64,000 bases of DNA from Pseudomonas sp. G34 (GCF_031119625.1 NZ_JAVHZV010000004.1:1-64000), one strand, 5' to 3'. Positions 47,584-57,053 are shown, counted from the stretch's first letter. The notes: generated from the letters alone by a model not told the origin. Program-made: numbers and translations.

Positions 47584-48693
47584 TCATGCCAGTTGCGTGG
47601 CGAGCTGAGCTACATGCCCCTGCAGGAACTGGCTGACCGCTGCGCCGGGCTGCTGCAGCTGCAGGAGTGCCAGCAGAGGGTCATCGACGGCGGTGCGTAT
47701 GCCGGCCATCTCCTCGATGACCGCCAACCCGCAGAAAGGCACATAGGCCTCGGCATAGCCGCCCTCGTGAACCATCACCAGGCGCCCGCCACAGTGGCGC
47801 TCGGCAGCTTGCTTGACCAGCGCGGTCATCGCCCGGAACGAGTCGCTGTGCAGCAGCATGCGGGCAAGCGGATCGACGCCATTGGCGTCGTAGCCGCAGG
47901 CCACCACGATCAGCTGCGGCGCGAAGCGATCGAGCGCCGGTATCACGATCGAACCCATGGCCTGCAGATAAGCGTCATGGCCGCTGCCGGGCGGTAGCGG
48001 AATGTTGATGTTGAACCCCTGGCCGGCGCCGCGCCCGCGTTCCTCGATGCCGCTGTAACCAGGCGGAAAGCAGTTTTCCTGATGCAGGGAGATGGTCAGC
48101 ACATCGTCACGCTGTTCGTAGATCGATTGCGTTCCGTTGCCGTGGTGGACATCCCAATCGATGATCGCCACTCGCCCAAGCCCATGCGCTGCCTTGGCCG
48201 CCTCGATGGCAATGGGGATATTGGCCAGGAAACAGAAGCCCATCGCCTGGTCGGCGAGGCAGTGATGGCCAGGCGGCCGCGAGAGCGAGTAGGCGTTGCT
48301 GAGCTCGCCCCGCATCACGCTGTCCACGGCGGCTATCGCCAGCCCTGCCGACAACTTGGCGATTTCATAGCTGCCCGGGCCGATGGGCGCATTGGCTCCC
48401 AACTCTCCGCCGCCGGCATCGCTCAGGGCCTTGAAGCGCTGCAGGTAAGCCTGGGGATGAACGCGCAGCAGATCGGCCTCGCTGGCAGGTTCTGCACTGC
48501 GCAGCGCCAGCTGGCGGCTCAGGCCCGAGACGTCCATCAGGCATTTGAGCCGACGCTTGGATTCGGGCGATTCGGCAAATCCGGCGGCAGCCGGTGGCTG
48601 CACCCAGCCGCCAACCGGCAAGACCAAGGCGTGCATGCCGGCGCTGTGCCAGAAACACAGCTCGTCGAAGAAAAAACCGGTCGTACCGTTCAT
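47584..48693 (-). CDS. histone deacetylase-like amidohydrolase
   Basis: A 369-residue zinc deacetylase of the HDAC/acetylpolyamine amidohydrolase superfamily. Catalytic His143-His144 lie in PPGHHC. Zinc ligands are Asp181 and His183 in DWDVHHGNG and Asp269 in CGYDANGVDP. The transition-state tyrosine is Tyr313 in HEGGYAE. Bacterial members remove acetyl groups from polyamines or other amines. It is the last gene of a LuxR-OMP-MFS-deacetylase operon and overlaps the MFS gene by 4 bases, suggesting that an imported acetylated compound is the substrate. Confidence 0.93.
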   Translation of the reverse strand: MNGTTGFFFDELCFWHSAGMHALVLPVGGWVQPPAAAGFAESPESKRRLKCLMDVSGLSRQLALRSAEPASEADLLRVHPQAYLQRFKALSDAGGGELGANAPIGPGSYEIAKLSAGLAIAAVDSVMRGELSNAYSLSRPPGHHCLADQAMGFCFLANIPIAIEAAKAAHGLGRVAIIDWDVHHGNGTQSIYEQRDDVLTISLHQENCFPPGYSGIEERGRGAGQGFNINIPLPPGSGHDAYLQAMGSIVIPALDRFAPQLIVVACGYDANGVDPLARMLLHSDSFRAMTALVKQAAERHCGGRLVMVHEGGYAEAYVPFCGLAVIEEMAGIRTAVDDPLLALLQLQQPGAAVSQFLQGHVAQLATQLA

Positions 48694-49871
48694 GGCTGCA
48701 CTCCAGTGGACGCGAATGAATAAACAGGTGGCTTGTGCAGCAACTGGCCAAGCATCAGCAACAGGCAGGACAGCAGCAGGCAACAGGCGCTGCCCAACAA
48801 CACCAGGCTCATGCCCTCAGCGCGCTCCAAAATTGGCCCTGCCAGCATCGGGCCCAGCGCCAGGCCGCCGCCGATGACCAGGTTGACGGTACTCATCAGC
48901 CGCCCCCGTTGATCAAAACTGGCAAGGGTGGCGAGAATGAACGGCAGCACGAAGGTCCAGGCGTACTTGAACAGCAGCGCGGCCAGGGCGAAACGCCAGA
49001 GGCCAGGATCCGCCATGAGCAGCACCACCGCAGCGGCCATCACAGCGTACCCGCCCAGCAAAGGGACGCGCCGCGACCATCGCGAGCCGGCCAGCGTTGC
49101 GCAGAGCGAGCCGAGAATGCCCAACACGGTGGCGATGGAAAGAATCTGCCCACTGCTGAGCGCGTCGATGTCGGCGGCCGCGGCAATGCTGCCGATGAAC
49201 GTCCAGACCGCACTGAGGCCGGCGTAGAACAGCAGTACTGCCAGCACTCCAAGAACACCGGGCAGTACGCTGCCTGCCGAACAGAGCGATGACTGTGCGC
49301 GAGGTTGGGCAACTGCGGCTGGAAAGCAGCCGGCCAGGGGCATGCACAGGGCCATCAGCAAGGCCAGACTCAGGTAAAGCGCCTTTAGCCCGGCCATGGC
49401 GAACAGCGCTGGCAACACCCACAAGCCCAGCGCCCCGAGCACCAGCTGGCCGCTCACCCACAGCCCATAAACCCGCTCCGGCTGGGCACTGCCCGAGGCA
49501 CTGGCGATACAGATGACCATCAGCGTGCCTCCGGCCAGGGCGCTCAACGCCCGCAGCCATAACAGTGCGTGGAAATCCAGGCTATAAGCCGACAGCAGAT
49601 TAACCAGGACGAACGCCCCGGCCGCGGCAAAGGCAACGCGTCGCCAATTCCAGCGCGACAGCCAGTAGTAGGACGGCAGGGTCGCCAGACTCATCGCCGC
49701 CAGCTCGACGGAAAACAACTGGCCGATCCGCGCGGGGCCGAGGCCGAGCTGCGCGGCATATTGCGCAGCGACTACCGGCGCGGTCATCAGCACGCAAGGG
49801 GCGATGGCCGCGAACAGCACGACGGCCAAGAGCTGCCGAGCGCTAAGCCCAATCAGGTTGGATAGGGACAT
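48690..49871 (-). CDS. MFS transporter
   Basis: A 393-residue, twelve-helix major facilitator. It begins MSLSNLIGLSARQLLAVVLFAAIAPC with GAGGAGG upstream. No substrate-specific motif is recognised; it is not a close match to known drug exporters. Its stop overlaps the deacetylase start, and the outer membrane protein gene is 10 bp upstream. It probably carries the substrate or product of the deacetylase. Confidence 0.88.
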   Translation of the reverse strand: MSLSNLIGLSARQLLAVVLFAAIAPCVLMTAPVVAAQYAAQLGLGPARIGQLFSVELAAMSLATLPSYYWLSRWNWRRVAFAAAGAFVLVNLLSAYSLDFHALLWLRALSALAGGTLMVICIASASGSAQPERVYGLWVSGQLVLGALGLWVLPALFAMAGLKALYLSLALLMALCMPLAGCFPAAVAQPRAQSSLCSAGSVLPGVLGVLAVLLFYAGLSAVWTFIGSIAAAADIDALSSGQILSIATVLGILGSLCATLAGSRWSRRVPLLGGYAVMAAAVVLLMADPGLWRFALAALLFKYAWTFVLPFILATLASFDQRGRLMSTVNLVIGGGLALGPMLAGPILERAEGMSLVLLGSACCLLLSCLLLMLGQLLHKPPVYSFASTGVQP

Positions 49872-49881
49872 GGCAGCCTCC

Positions 49882-50754
49882 TCAGAATACGTGCGCGAAG
49901 CGCAGCAGCAGGCTGTTCTGCGCATAGGCATTGGAAGCTGCCACGTTGCGGGTCAGGCCCAGCATCAACTGGTTGCGGCGGTCCAGCCAGTGACCGACCT
50001 CGAAACCGAGCTGGGTGTAGCGCTGGTGAGTGTCGTCGAGGGTGCGGCCGTTGAGCTGCAGCTCGCCGCCATCGGCGTGGATCAGCCGAAAGGCCCCGTA
50101 GGTGCTGGGCGTGAAGTCGTAGGAGGCGAATGCCTGCAGGCGATAGAGGGGTTTCTGCTCGAGGTCGGCGCCGAAGTAATCGTCGTTCTTGCCGTACAGG
50201 TAGGCTTCGACATTGGCCTCCAGCAGCCAGTTCTCGCCGACCCCCTGGGTGTAGTTGTAATTAAGGTTCAGGCTCCAGCGATTCGAGCCGGCAGATACCG
50301 CCGCATTGCGGCTGTCGTACTCACCAATGGGCACGCTGAGCATCGTCAGCAGGCCGCTGTAAGTGCGGGCTTTGGGGTCGTTGATGAAAAACAGCGTGCC
50401 GCCGATCTGCGGGTCGCCCACCCCGTGGTCACTGGTGCGCTCGGCCGCGCCGGGCAAACGTGCCTCGGTATCGACGTAGGAGACCACGAACTGAGGCGTA
50501 CAGAGGGTCCCGCAGATATCACTGAACCACAGCTGCCGGTAGGCGAAGACGTTGACCGCCAGATCCGCTTTGCCGGTGCCGTCCGCTACACCGTGATAGT
50601 CGTTGGCGCGCACCAGGGGCAGGTAGGCGACACCAACGCTGGTGCCGACCGGCGCCGAGACGAAATCCCGCGCATTCAGGTCGGCAGCCTGCGCACCGGA
50701 CCAGGCCATCGCAGCCAGAGAGAAGGGGGCCAAGCATGCATAGCGAGTGAACAT
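49882..50754 (-). CDS. outer membrane beta-barrel protein (phenol MetA-type)
   Basis: A 290-residue exported protein with signal peptide SLAAMAWSGAQA-A. The mature part has alternating beta strands and ends in the outer membrane C-terminal signature LLLRFAHVF. The pattern (FVSAPVGTSVGVAYLP, LLTMLSVPIGEYDS, SNRWSLNLNYNYTQ) fits the MetA-pathway transporter-like family found in aromatic or hydrophobic compound operons. It is the second gene of the LuxR-led cluster. Confidence 0.85.
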   Translation of the reverse strand: MFTRYACLAPFSLAAMAWSGAQAADLNARDFVSAPVGTSVGVAYLPLVRANDYHGVADGTGKADLAVNVFAYRQLWFSDICGTLCTPQFVVSYVDTEARLPGAAERTSDHGVGDPQIGGTLFFINDPKARTYSGLLTMLSVPIGEYDSRNAAVSAGSNRWSLNLNYNYTQGVGENWLLEANVEAYLYGKNDDYFGADLEQKPLYRLQAFASYDFTPSTYGAFRLIHADGGELQLNGRTLDDTHQRYTQLGFEVGHWLDRRNQLMLGLTRNVAASNAYAQNSLLLRFAHVF

Positions 50755-50848
50755 GGCGTTTTCCTGTTGTGTGTTTCTTCGGAATAAACGGCAGACAAAA
50801 CTTTCCCGTGACCGCTGTTTTGCGCAGCAGTCGGTTGCTACTTCTGGG

Positions 50849-51829
50849 TCAATTTGGCGGGTGGTTGAGCAGCTGGGCGATGCCCGCCTTGCCGCTTACC
50901 CCCAACTTCTCGTAGATGCTGCGAATGTGGTGACGCACCGTATTGGGCGCCAGCCCCAGTTCGCGGGCGATCTCCTTGTAGGTCCGGCCGCCGCCAAAGC
51001 GCTCGGCGACGTCGGTTTCCCGCGCGCTCAGGACGTTGAGCGCCGAGCAGGGGCGCACCACCAGCAGGTGGAAGTCACCCACCAGCGTGGACTCCAGGGT
51101 CAGCTTGTGGCCCTGGTAGCCGCCAAGCGTCAGCTCCGCAGGCAGGCAGGCGCCTTGCCAGTGAGGCCATTCGACCAGCATGTGATCGACGAAACCACGC
51201 TCGGCATAGTGCAGCACACCCTGCTGGTCACAAACGGCAAGCGCCAGGGTGCCCGGGCCATTTAGAGTTTCGCGCAGGGCCACCAGGGCACGAATATGAT
51301 TGGCGCCCTCGGCGGTCACCAGGTGGGGCATGAGGTGATCGAGCAGCAACTGATCCTCGTCCGCAAAAGGTGCTGCGCCGAGATTTCTGTACAGGGTCAG
51401 ATGGACCACCAGCTGGGTAGGCTGATCGATATGGATAACGCATAGAAACTCGCCAAAGCCGTGCTCGGCGCCCAGCCAGCGCAATCCCTCGGGCGTCTGC
51501 TCGGCCTGACTGTCGATGAACACTGAACGGCCGGGCCGGGCCTGAGCAAGGGGTATGGTGATGTCCTGCTCACGGATAGAGCGCCAGTCGTCGACATAGC
51601 TGGCTGGCAACATGAACACCGAGCTGCTGTGCTCCTCGGGGAGACCGTCTACCAGTGCCGAACGCCCCCACCACGCCTTGTCGAAGGCGATCACGTCCTG
51701 CAATCGCGTCAGGGCTTGCTGGCGAAACAGCGTCAACGGGGTGTTCTGGGCCAGCTGCTGCAACTCGAGAGCCAGGGTATTGAACGCGGTAAAACGATCG
51801 GCGCAGAGCGCGCGTTGTTTGATGCTCAT
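50849..51829 (-). CDS. LuxR-type transcriptional regulator
   Basis: A 326-residue regulator with a C-terminal GerE helix-turn-helix (LSARETDVAERFGGGRTYKEIARELGLAPNTVRHHI at about 268-303). The N-terminal 250 residues show no autoinducer-binding signature and look like a PAS/GAF-type sensor. It lies 94 bp upstream of the outer membrane protein gene on the same strand and probably controls the cluster. Confidence 0.9.
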   Translation of the reverse strand: MSIKQRALCADRFTAFNTLALELQQLAQNTPLTLFRQQALTRLQDVIAFDKAWWGRSALVDGLPEEHSSSVFMLPASYVDDWRSIREQDITIPLAQARPGRSVFIDSQAEQTPEGLRWLGAEHGFGEFLCVIHIDQPTQLVVHLTLYRNLGAAPFADEDQLLLDHLMPHLVTAEGANHIRALVALRETLNGPGTLALAVCDQQGVLHYAERGFVDHMLVEWPHWQGACLPAELTLGGYQGHKLTLESTLVGDFHLLVVRPCSALNVLSARETDVAERFGGGRTYKEIARELGLAPNTVRHHIRSIYEKLGVSGKAGIAQLLNHPPN

Positions 51830-52245
51830 GGCGTAGTACCTTGCTGCGACTTTTTTATTCTTGTCTGAACCGTTCTACGGTTCTCAGTCATCAGTGAGCG
51901 GCCAGTCAGTGGAGACGGGGGCAGGGCCTGAGACCGAGTATCCCCGCAGCCCGACGCCATGGCTATCCTACAGATGCAGGATGCGGTTGCCCGGCCCGGT
52001 ACGCGCGGCAACGACGCCCATCCCACAGCTGGGATGGGCGCTCCAGCCCAAGCCACGATGTGCACTCATCGCCGGTCACCTGCCGTGCGACCCGGCAGGC
52101 GTTTGTTTCCTGGAGCCGCGCGCTGGCAGCTACAGTTGCAACTAGGCACCGATTGATTCGAAGCCCGGCTATGTGACTGGCCCGTTCGCGGGCCCGTCAC
52201 CGGTAATCCCAGCCCGATCGAATCTGCGTATCAGGGAGATGCGTG
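51830..52245. other. 416-bp divergent gap with a hairpin
   Basis: Between the LuxR gene and the Na/Pi cotransporter. It holds a hairpin, GCCCATCCCA with TGGGATGGGC (52016-52039), and no credible gene. Promoters for both flanking genes must lie here but I could not place them. Confidence 0.6.
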
Positions 52246-53889
52246 ATGTTGACGTTGCTCAATCTGTTGTCCGCCATTGCCCTGCTGATCTGGGGCACCC
52301 ATATCGTGCGTACCGGCATCCTGCGGGTGTATGGCTCGCAACTGCGCCGGGTGCTCAGCCACAACGTCGGCAAGCGGCCGATGGCCTTCGTTGCCGGTAT
52401 CGCCGTGACCGCCCTGGTGCAGAGCAGCAACGCCACGGCGCTGCTGGTCACCTCGTTCGTCGGCCAGGGCCTGATGGCGCTGACCCCGGCGCTGGCGATC
52501 ATGCTCGGCGCCGATGTCGGCACTGCGCTGATGGCGCGGGTGCTGACCTTCGACCTCAGCTGGCTGTCGCCGCTGCTGATCTTTCTCGGCGTGGTGTTCT
52601 TCCTGTCGCGCAAGCAGACCCGCGCCGGCCAGCTCGGTCGCGTGGCCATCGGCCTGGGGCTGATGATTCTCGCCCTGCAGTTGATCGTTGCTGCTGCCAC
52701 ACCGATCACCGAGGCCAAGGGCATCCACGTGCTGTTCGCCTCGCTGACCGGCGACGTGCTGCTCGATGCGGTGGTTGGCGCACTGTTCGCGCTGATTTCC
52801 TACTCGAGCCTGGCCGCGGTGCTGCTCACCGCCACCCTGACCGGCTCTGGCGTCATCGGCCTGCCGGTGGCCATCGGCCTGGTGATCGGCGCCAATATCG
52901 GCAGCGGCGTGCTGGCCTTTCTCAACGCCAGCATGCAGAGCCAGGCCGGCCGCCGCGTGGCCCTGGGCAGCCTGCTCTACAAGCTGATCGGCCTGCTGCT
53001 GGTGATCCCGGTGCTCGACCCGCTGGCACACTGGCTGGACAGCCTGAAATGGCACCCCGCCGAGCTGGTGATCGGCTTCCACGTGCTCTACAACACCCTG
53101 CGCTGCCTGCTGATGCTGCCGACCCTGGGGCTGATGGCGCGCTTCTGCAACTGGCTGCTGCCCGATCGCCCGGACATCAACGCCGTCGCCAAGGCCCGCC
53201 ACCTCGACCCCACGGCGCTGTCCACGCCGAGCCTGGCGCTGTCCAATGCGGTGCGCGAAACCCTGCGCATCGGCGATCTGGTCGACAGCATGCTCGGCCA
53301 TCTGCAGGACGCCCTGCGCGGCAGCCAGCCGATCCTCGCCAAGGACCTGCGGCGCATCGACGACGACATCGACGCCCTGTATACCGCCGTGAAGCTTTAT
53401 CTCGCCCAGGTTCCGCAGGAGGACCTGAGCGAAGCGGACAGCCACCGCTGGGCCGAGATCATCGAGTTCTCCTCCAACCTGGAACGGGCCGGCGACCTTA
53501 TCGAGCGCATGCTCGGCAAGATCCAGGACGAGAAGACCGCCCAGCGTCATGCCTTCTCGGAAAGCGGCCTGGAGGAGCTCACTGCGCTGCACGAACGCCT
53601 GCTCGGCAACCTGCGCCTGGGCCTGTCGGTGTTCTTCTCCGCCGACACCGATGCCGCCCGCCAACTGCTACGCGAGAAACGCCGCTTCCGCATCCAGGAA
53701 CGCCGGCTCACCCATTTACATGTCGAACGTCTGCATAGGCAGGTGGTCAAGAGTCTGGAAACCAGCTCACTGCACCTGGAACTGATCGACGACATGAAAC
53801 GCCTCAACTCGCTGTTCTGCGCAAGTGCCTATGCCGTACTCGGCAACCACGAAACCGGTGCCCTGCTCGCCGAAGAAGGTGGCGAATAG
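52246..53889 (+). CDS. Na/Pi cotransporter family protein with PhoU-like tail
   Basis: A 547-residue protein. Residues 1-310 form the membrane domain with the NptA/PiT-like repeat motif QSSNAT at 59-64 and GANIGSGVLAF later. Residues 330-530 are helical and PhoU-like (RIGDLVDSMLGHLQDAL, then RRIDDDIDALYTAVKLYL). It is expected to move phosphate with sodium. A GTG one codon earlier is possible. Its stop shares a base with the start of the M16 protease gene. Confidence 0.9.
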   Translation: MLTLLNLLSAIALLIWGTHIVRTGILRVYGSQLRRVLSHNVGKRPMAFVAGIAVTALVQSSNATALLVTSFVGQGLMALTPALAIMLGADVGTALMARVLTFDLSWLSPLLIFLGVVFFLSRKQTRAGQLGRVAIGLGLMILALQLIVAAATPITEAKGIHVLFASLTGDVLLDAVVGALFALISYSSLAAVLLTATLTGSGVIGLPVAIGLVIGANIGSGVLAFLNASMQSQAGRRVALGSLLYKLIGLLLVIPVLDPLAHWLDSLKWHPAELVIGFHVLYNTLRCLLMLPTLGLMARFCNWLLPDRPDINAVAKARHLDPTALSTPSLALSNAVRETLRIGDLVDSMLGHLQDALRGSQPILAKDLRRIDDDIDALYTAVKLYLAQVPQEDLSEADSHRWAEIIEFSSNLERAGDLIERMLGKIQDEKTAQRHAFSESGLEELTALHERLLGNLRLGLSVFFSADTDAARQLLREKRRFRIQERRLTHLHVERLHRQVVKSLETSSLHLELIDDMKRLNSLFCASAYAVLGNHETGALLAEEGGE

Positions 53890-55280
53890 TGCTGTCTGCC
53901 GGTCGCTCACTGGCGCTGCTGCTGGGCCTGTTGCTGTGCAGCCAACTGTGGGCGGCCGACCGCCTGAAGGTCGAAGGCTACCCGCTGGACAACGGCCTGC
54001 AGCTGATCCTCAAGCCCACCACCGAGCGCGGCCACGTGTCGATCCGCCTGGTGGTCGGGGTCGGTTTCGACCAGTTCGACTGCGACCACAAGGAGCTGCC
54101 GCACCTGCTCGAACACCTGCTGTTCAGCGGCATCGACGACAGCGGCGAAGCCGGGCTGGAAGAGCGCATGCAGGCCCTCGGTGGCGACTGGAATGCCTTT
54201 ACCCGCGACAGCGACACCACCTTCGTCCTCGAGGTGCCGGCCGCCAATCAGCGTGCGGCCCTGGATCTGCTGCTCGCCGCGCTGTTCAACACCGAATTCA
54301 CCGCCGAACGCATCGAGGCGGCCAAGCGGGTGATCGTCCACGAAAATGGCGAACACCCCGCTGCCTGGCAGCGCCTGCTGGGCGCCGCCACCAAACGCGA
54401 CGATGCCACCGAACAGCTTGCCGCCGAGCTGGGCCAGGCCTGTGCCGAGCAGGATTCCCTCGACCGGCTGGACGCCGCTGCTCTGGAGCGTTTGCACGAA
54501 CAGTGGTACGTGGCCAACAACATGACCCTGATCATGGTCGGCGACCTGGATCGCCGCCTGCCCGCCTACCTCGAACGGCGCTTTGGCGAACTGCCGCCCG
54601 GCCCGATGCCCGAGTTGCGCGAACTGCCGGAAAACACCGGCCACGCCGAGCCCGAGCGCACGCTGACCAGCGGCCTGGTCGGCGACACCGCGCAGGTCAA
54701 CCTGATCTTCACCGAGCCCTGGGTCGGCGAGCTCGACCAGGGCACCTGGCAGATGCTGCGCGACTACCTGCAGTGGGCGGTGTACCGGGATCTGCGCCTG
54801 GAACACGGCCTGGCCTACAGCCCCACCGTGCTGCGCAGCGCCTACGGCAGCAGCAGCTTCTTCAGCATCCACGCCGACGTGGCCCGCAAGGATGTGGCGC
54901 AGACCCAGCAGCGCCTGCACGAGCTGCTGCAGCGCCTGGCCAAGGACGGCCTCGACGACGCCACCGTCGAACGCCTGCGCAGCGTCGCCCTCGCCCGCCA
55001 GAACTGGACCGCCCAAGGCAACAGCGCCCTGGCCGACACCTACTGGAGCTCCCTGGGCAGTTACGCAGACGGCCGCTTCGCCGACCCGGCTCCGGAACTG
55101 CGCAAGATCCACACCGCCCAGCTCGATGCGGCGCTGAATCTGCTGCTCAAGCAGCCGAGCTATCTGCGCGTCGAGCAGCCACTGCTGAGTACTGCCGGTC
55201 TGTATGTGGTGGGTGCGGTGGCGGTGGTGATTCTGTTGCTGGCGCTGGTGGGACTGGTGAGCCTGCTGCGCCGTCGCTAA
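53889..55280 (+). CDS. M16-family metalloprotease with C-terminal membrane anchor
   Basis: A 463-residue exported protease. A signal peptide (LALLLGLLLCSQLWA-A) is followed by the M16 domain with inverted zinc motif HLLEH at 72-76. Glu152 lies 75 residues after it, the spacing of pitrilysin-type enzymes. A C-terminal helix (LYVVGAVAVVILLLALVGLVSLLRRR) anchors it. It starts at GTG overlapping the upstream stop. The 3' end of this gene is present a second time as a broken copy 1.8 kb downstream. Confidence 0.92.
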   Translation: MLSAGRSLALLLGLLLCSQLWAADRLKVEGYPLDNGLQLILKPTTERGHVSIRLVVGVGFDQFDCDHKELPHLLEHLLFSGIDDSGEAGLEERMQALGGDWNAFTRDSDTTFVLEVPAANQRAALDLLLAALFNTEFTAERIEAAKRVIVHENGEHPAAWQRLLGAATKRDDATEQLAAELGQACAEQDSLDRLDAAALERLHEQWYVANNMTLIMVGDLDRRLPAYLERRFGELPPGPMPELRELPENTGHAEPERTLTSGLVGDTAQVNLIFTEPWVGELDQGTWQMLRDYLQWAVYRDLRLEHGLAYSPTVLRSAYGSSSFFSIHADVARKDVAQTQQRLHELLQRLAKDGLDDATVERLRSVALARQNWTAQGNSALADTYWSSLGSYADGRFADPAPELRKIHTAQLDAALNLLLKQPSYLRVEQPLLSTAGLYVVGAVAVVILLLALVGLVSLLRRR

Positions 55281-55285
55281 CGAAC

Positions 55286-55310
55286 AGCCCCGGATAACCG
55301 GGGCTCGAAG
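55286..55310. terminator. terminator between M16 and dehydratase 3' ends, left copy
   Basis: Arms AGCCCCGG and CCGGGGCT around ATAA. The same hairpin with ATGA loop is at 57054-57073. It is part of the duplicated junction. Confidence 0.75.
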
Positions 55311-55332
55311 ATGCAGCGAACGCAGTCGTGGC

Positions 55333-55545
55333 TTACTCGATGATATTGAACTCGCTCAGGTACGCCTCGGAGATTTCCAGGCCCAGGCCGGGCTCGTGGT
55401 CGTCCCCACCAAGCCATCGCGGCTCGTATTCGGAGAGTTGGGGCAGCATGCGGCGGACATATTCCAAGGTCTAGCCCATTTAGCACTTGTGCATGATGCT
55501 CACTCCAGGATCTGCCAACTCAAGCAGGGCACCTACCAGCCGCAA
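55333..55545 (-). pseudogene. broken copy of the enolase-superfamily dehydratase gene
   Basis: It matches the 3' end of the intact dehydratase downstream. The first 73 bases differ at only about two positions. The match then jumps about 380 bases ahead in the intact gene and continues at lower similarity to about 55545. Within that second part two in-frame stops occur (TAG at 55471-55473, TAA at 55480-55482, read on the minus strand), replacing Trp and Tyr codons of the intact copy. It is an old, non-functional remnant with an internal deletion. The right limit is approximate. Confidence 0.85.
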
Positions 55546-55771
55546 CGGCGACGAAATTCTTCGTTCTACTCAATGGCTGCAGGCAGGTAAGCCATCAGCA
55601 AACTGCTATCCGAACATCGAACAGTAGCCTCCAGCATGCTTGTGAGTTCTGACGACCGGAGGCAATAGCCCTTAAGACCTCCCCCAAACGGCCGAGATAG
55701 GAGATAGAACATCGCACCGCGATGCCAGCTAACGCTCGCGCGCAGGACAGCCAAATCCAAGGAATAAGGAT

Positions 55772-56725
55772 ATGACCAATTTCAACGTGGACAGTCTATT
55801 GGCCGGCCGTTCGGTCACAGCGGGCGCTGCGATCAAAGTCGTTCAAGGTGATATCGACAAAACTACTGCAGCACCCGGCAGACAGCCCATCGGCACCCCA
55901 TCGGGCGTTACGGTAACTATCTCGCCCGCAGCCACGAAGATATCTCTTCTACTCAAGAGCGAGTCCACCGGAAGTACCACCGCTGCCATAAATTTCGATG
56001 CCTTTCTGGACCTTAACCACCAGCAGATCAAAGAGCACAGCAAAAACGCAGATTTTCTTCAGGAGTTGCCCGACGATCTCAACCACGAACGGCAAACGGT
56101 AGCGAAGCAGGCAGCCAACTACCTTCTCGAGCATCATTACGGTGAGGAAAAACTCTACGGTGCCCAGACGGCAGAAAACCCTTTCGCGTCGCTGGATCGC
56201 GTGACGCTTTCGAAGATCTCCTTCAACGACTCGGGGCTTTTTACCCCAGCAGAGCGCCAGGTAGCTTTTCTGGAAATGACCAATCGCGACATGCTGTATC
56301 GCAATGAAACCTATGACTTGGGTGAAAGCTTAAGAAGAGCCGACGACTTGGCGGGATCTTACGTCATCAATTTTCTGCGGGACGCAAAGCTGGAGGGCAC
56401 CATGAGCGAGGGAGAAAAGGCGTGGAGAAAATGGCCCACAGCCACACAGCTCGAGGCTATTGCAGCCGCGGCAGTGCGCAATGATCCGGTGAAGCTGCCA
56501 ACTCTACCCGAGTATCAGAACTTGAATAGCCAGGGCAAACCCTTACTGGCGTTCATGGTTGGCGGAGATGGTTCGGGCACATGGAAAAACATCGCTTTCG
56601 AAGAATTGGCCTCTGAAACCATGCCCGTCAGGCTTATCCATTCACTCATCGAAAAAACCAAGGCCACTCAAACCGAACACCCTTGGCTATCGCTCTATCT
56701 GAGTATCGACAGCCTGGGAAGGTAA
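55772..56725 (+). CDS. unrecognised 317-residue protein in a probable acquired segment
   Basis: I do not recognise this protein. It is soluble, has no signal peptide or membrane helix, and is strong in the start signal AAGGAATAAGGAT. The first 70 residues are Gly/Ala/Thr/Ser-rich (SVTAGAAIKVVQGDID, then GVTVTISPAATKISLLL). The rest is mixed alpha/beta and charged, with NHERQTVAKQAANYLLEHHYGEEKL and GTMSEGEKAWRKWPTATQLEAIAAAA. The DNA is visibly AT-richer than its neighbours and uses codons rare here (TTA, AGA, ATA, CTA). It sits between two copies of the M16-dehydratase junction, consistent with transfer. No partner gene accompanies it. Confidence 0.7.
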   Translation: MTNFNVDSLLAGRSVTAGAAIKVVQGDIDKTTAAPGRQPIGTPSGVTVTISPAATKISLLLKSESTGSTTAAINFDAFLDLNHQQIKEHSKNADFLQELPDDLNHERQTVAKQAANYLLEHHYGEEKLYGAQTAENPFASLDRVTLSKISFNDSGLFTPAERQVAFLEMTNRDMLYRNETYDLGESLRRADDLAGSYVINFLRDAKLEGTMSEGEKAWRKWPTATQLEAIAAAAVRNDPVKLPTLPEYQNLNSQGKPLLAFMVGGDGSGTWKNIAFEELASETMPVRLIHSLIEKTKATQTEHPWLSLYLSIDSLGR

Positions 56726-56821
56726 TACCGCACAGGATCCGGGCGACTCTGCGTAATACCTCTCGCTCTCCAGTCAGCTTAGCCTGCAAAGATCGTCTGT
56801 AGCACACTGCTACCGATGCTG

Positions 56822-57048
56822 CCCCCCGGGCAGCTACGAAGAAGGCCGCTTCGCCGACCCGGCACCGGAACTGCGCAAGATCCACACCGCCCAACTCGAT
56901 GCGGCGCTGAACCTGCTGCTCAAGCAGCCGAGCTATCTGCGCGTCGAGCAGCCACTCCTGAGCACCACCGGCCTGTATGGGGTGGGCACTGTAGCGGTGG
57001 AAGATTCTGTTGCTGGTGGGACTGGTGAGCCTGCTGCGCCGTCGCTAA
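56822..57048 (+). pseudogene. broken copy of the M16 protease 3' end
   Basis: It repeats about the last 230 bases of the M16 gene with roughly a dozen substitutions and a small deletion in the anchor region that breaks the frame. It has no start, and nothing upstream resembles the rest of the protease. It ends in the same CTGCTGCGCCGTCGCTAA. It is the right-hand partner of the duplicated junction. Confidence 0.85.
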
Positions 57049-57053
57049 CGAAA

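Noticed and set aside
53825..55297. A 490-codon plus-strand frame overlapping the M16 gene
   Set aside because: It is an Arg/Ala/Pro-rich shadow of the M16 frame, which carries the HLLEH site and signal peptide.
55506..55771. A gene or attachment site left of the novel gene
   Set aside because: No credible frame, tRNA end or integrase-type core was found; only the tail of the dehydratase remnant is recognisable.
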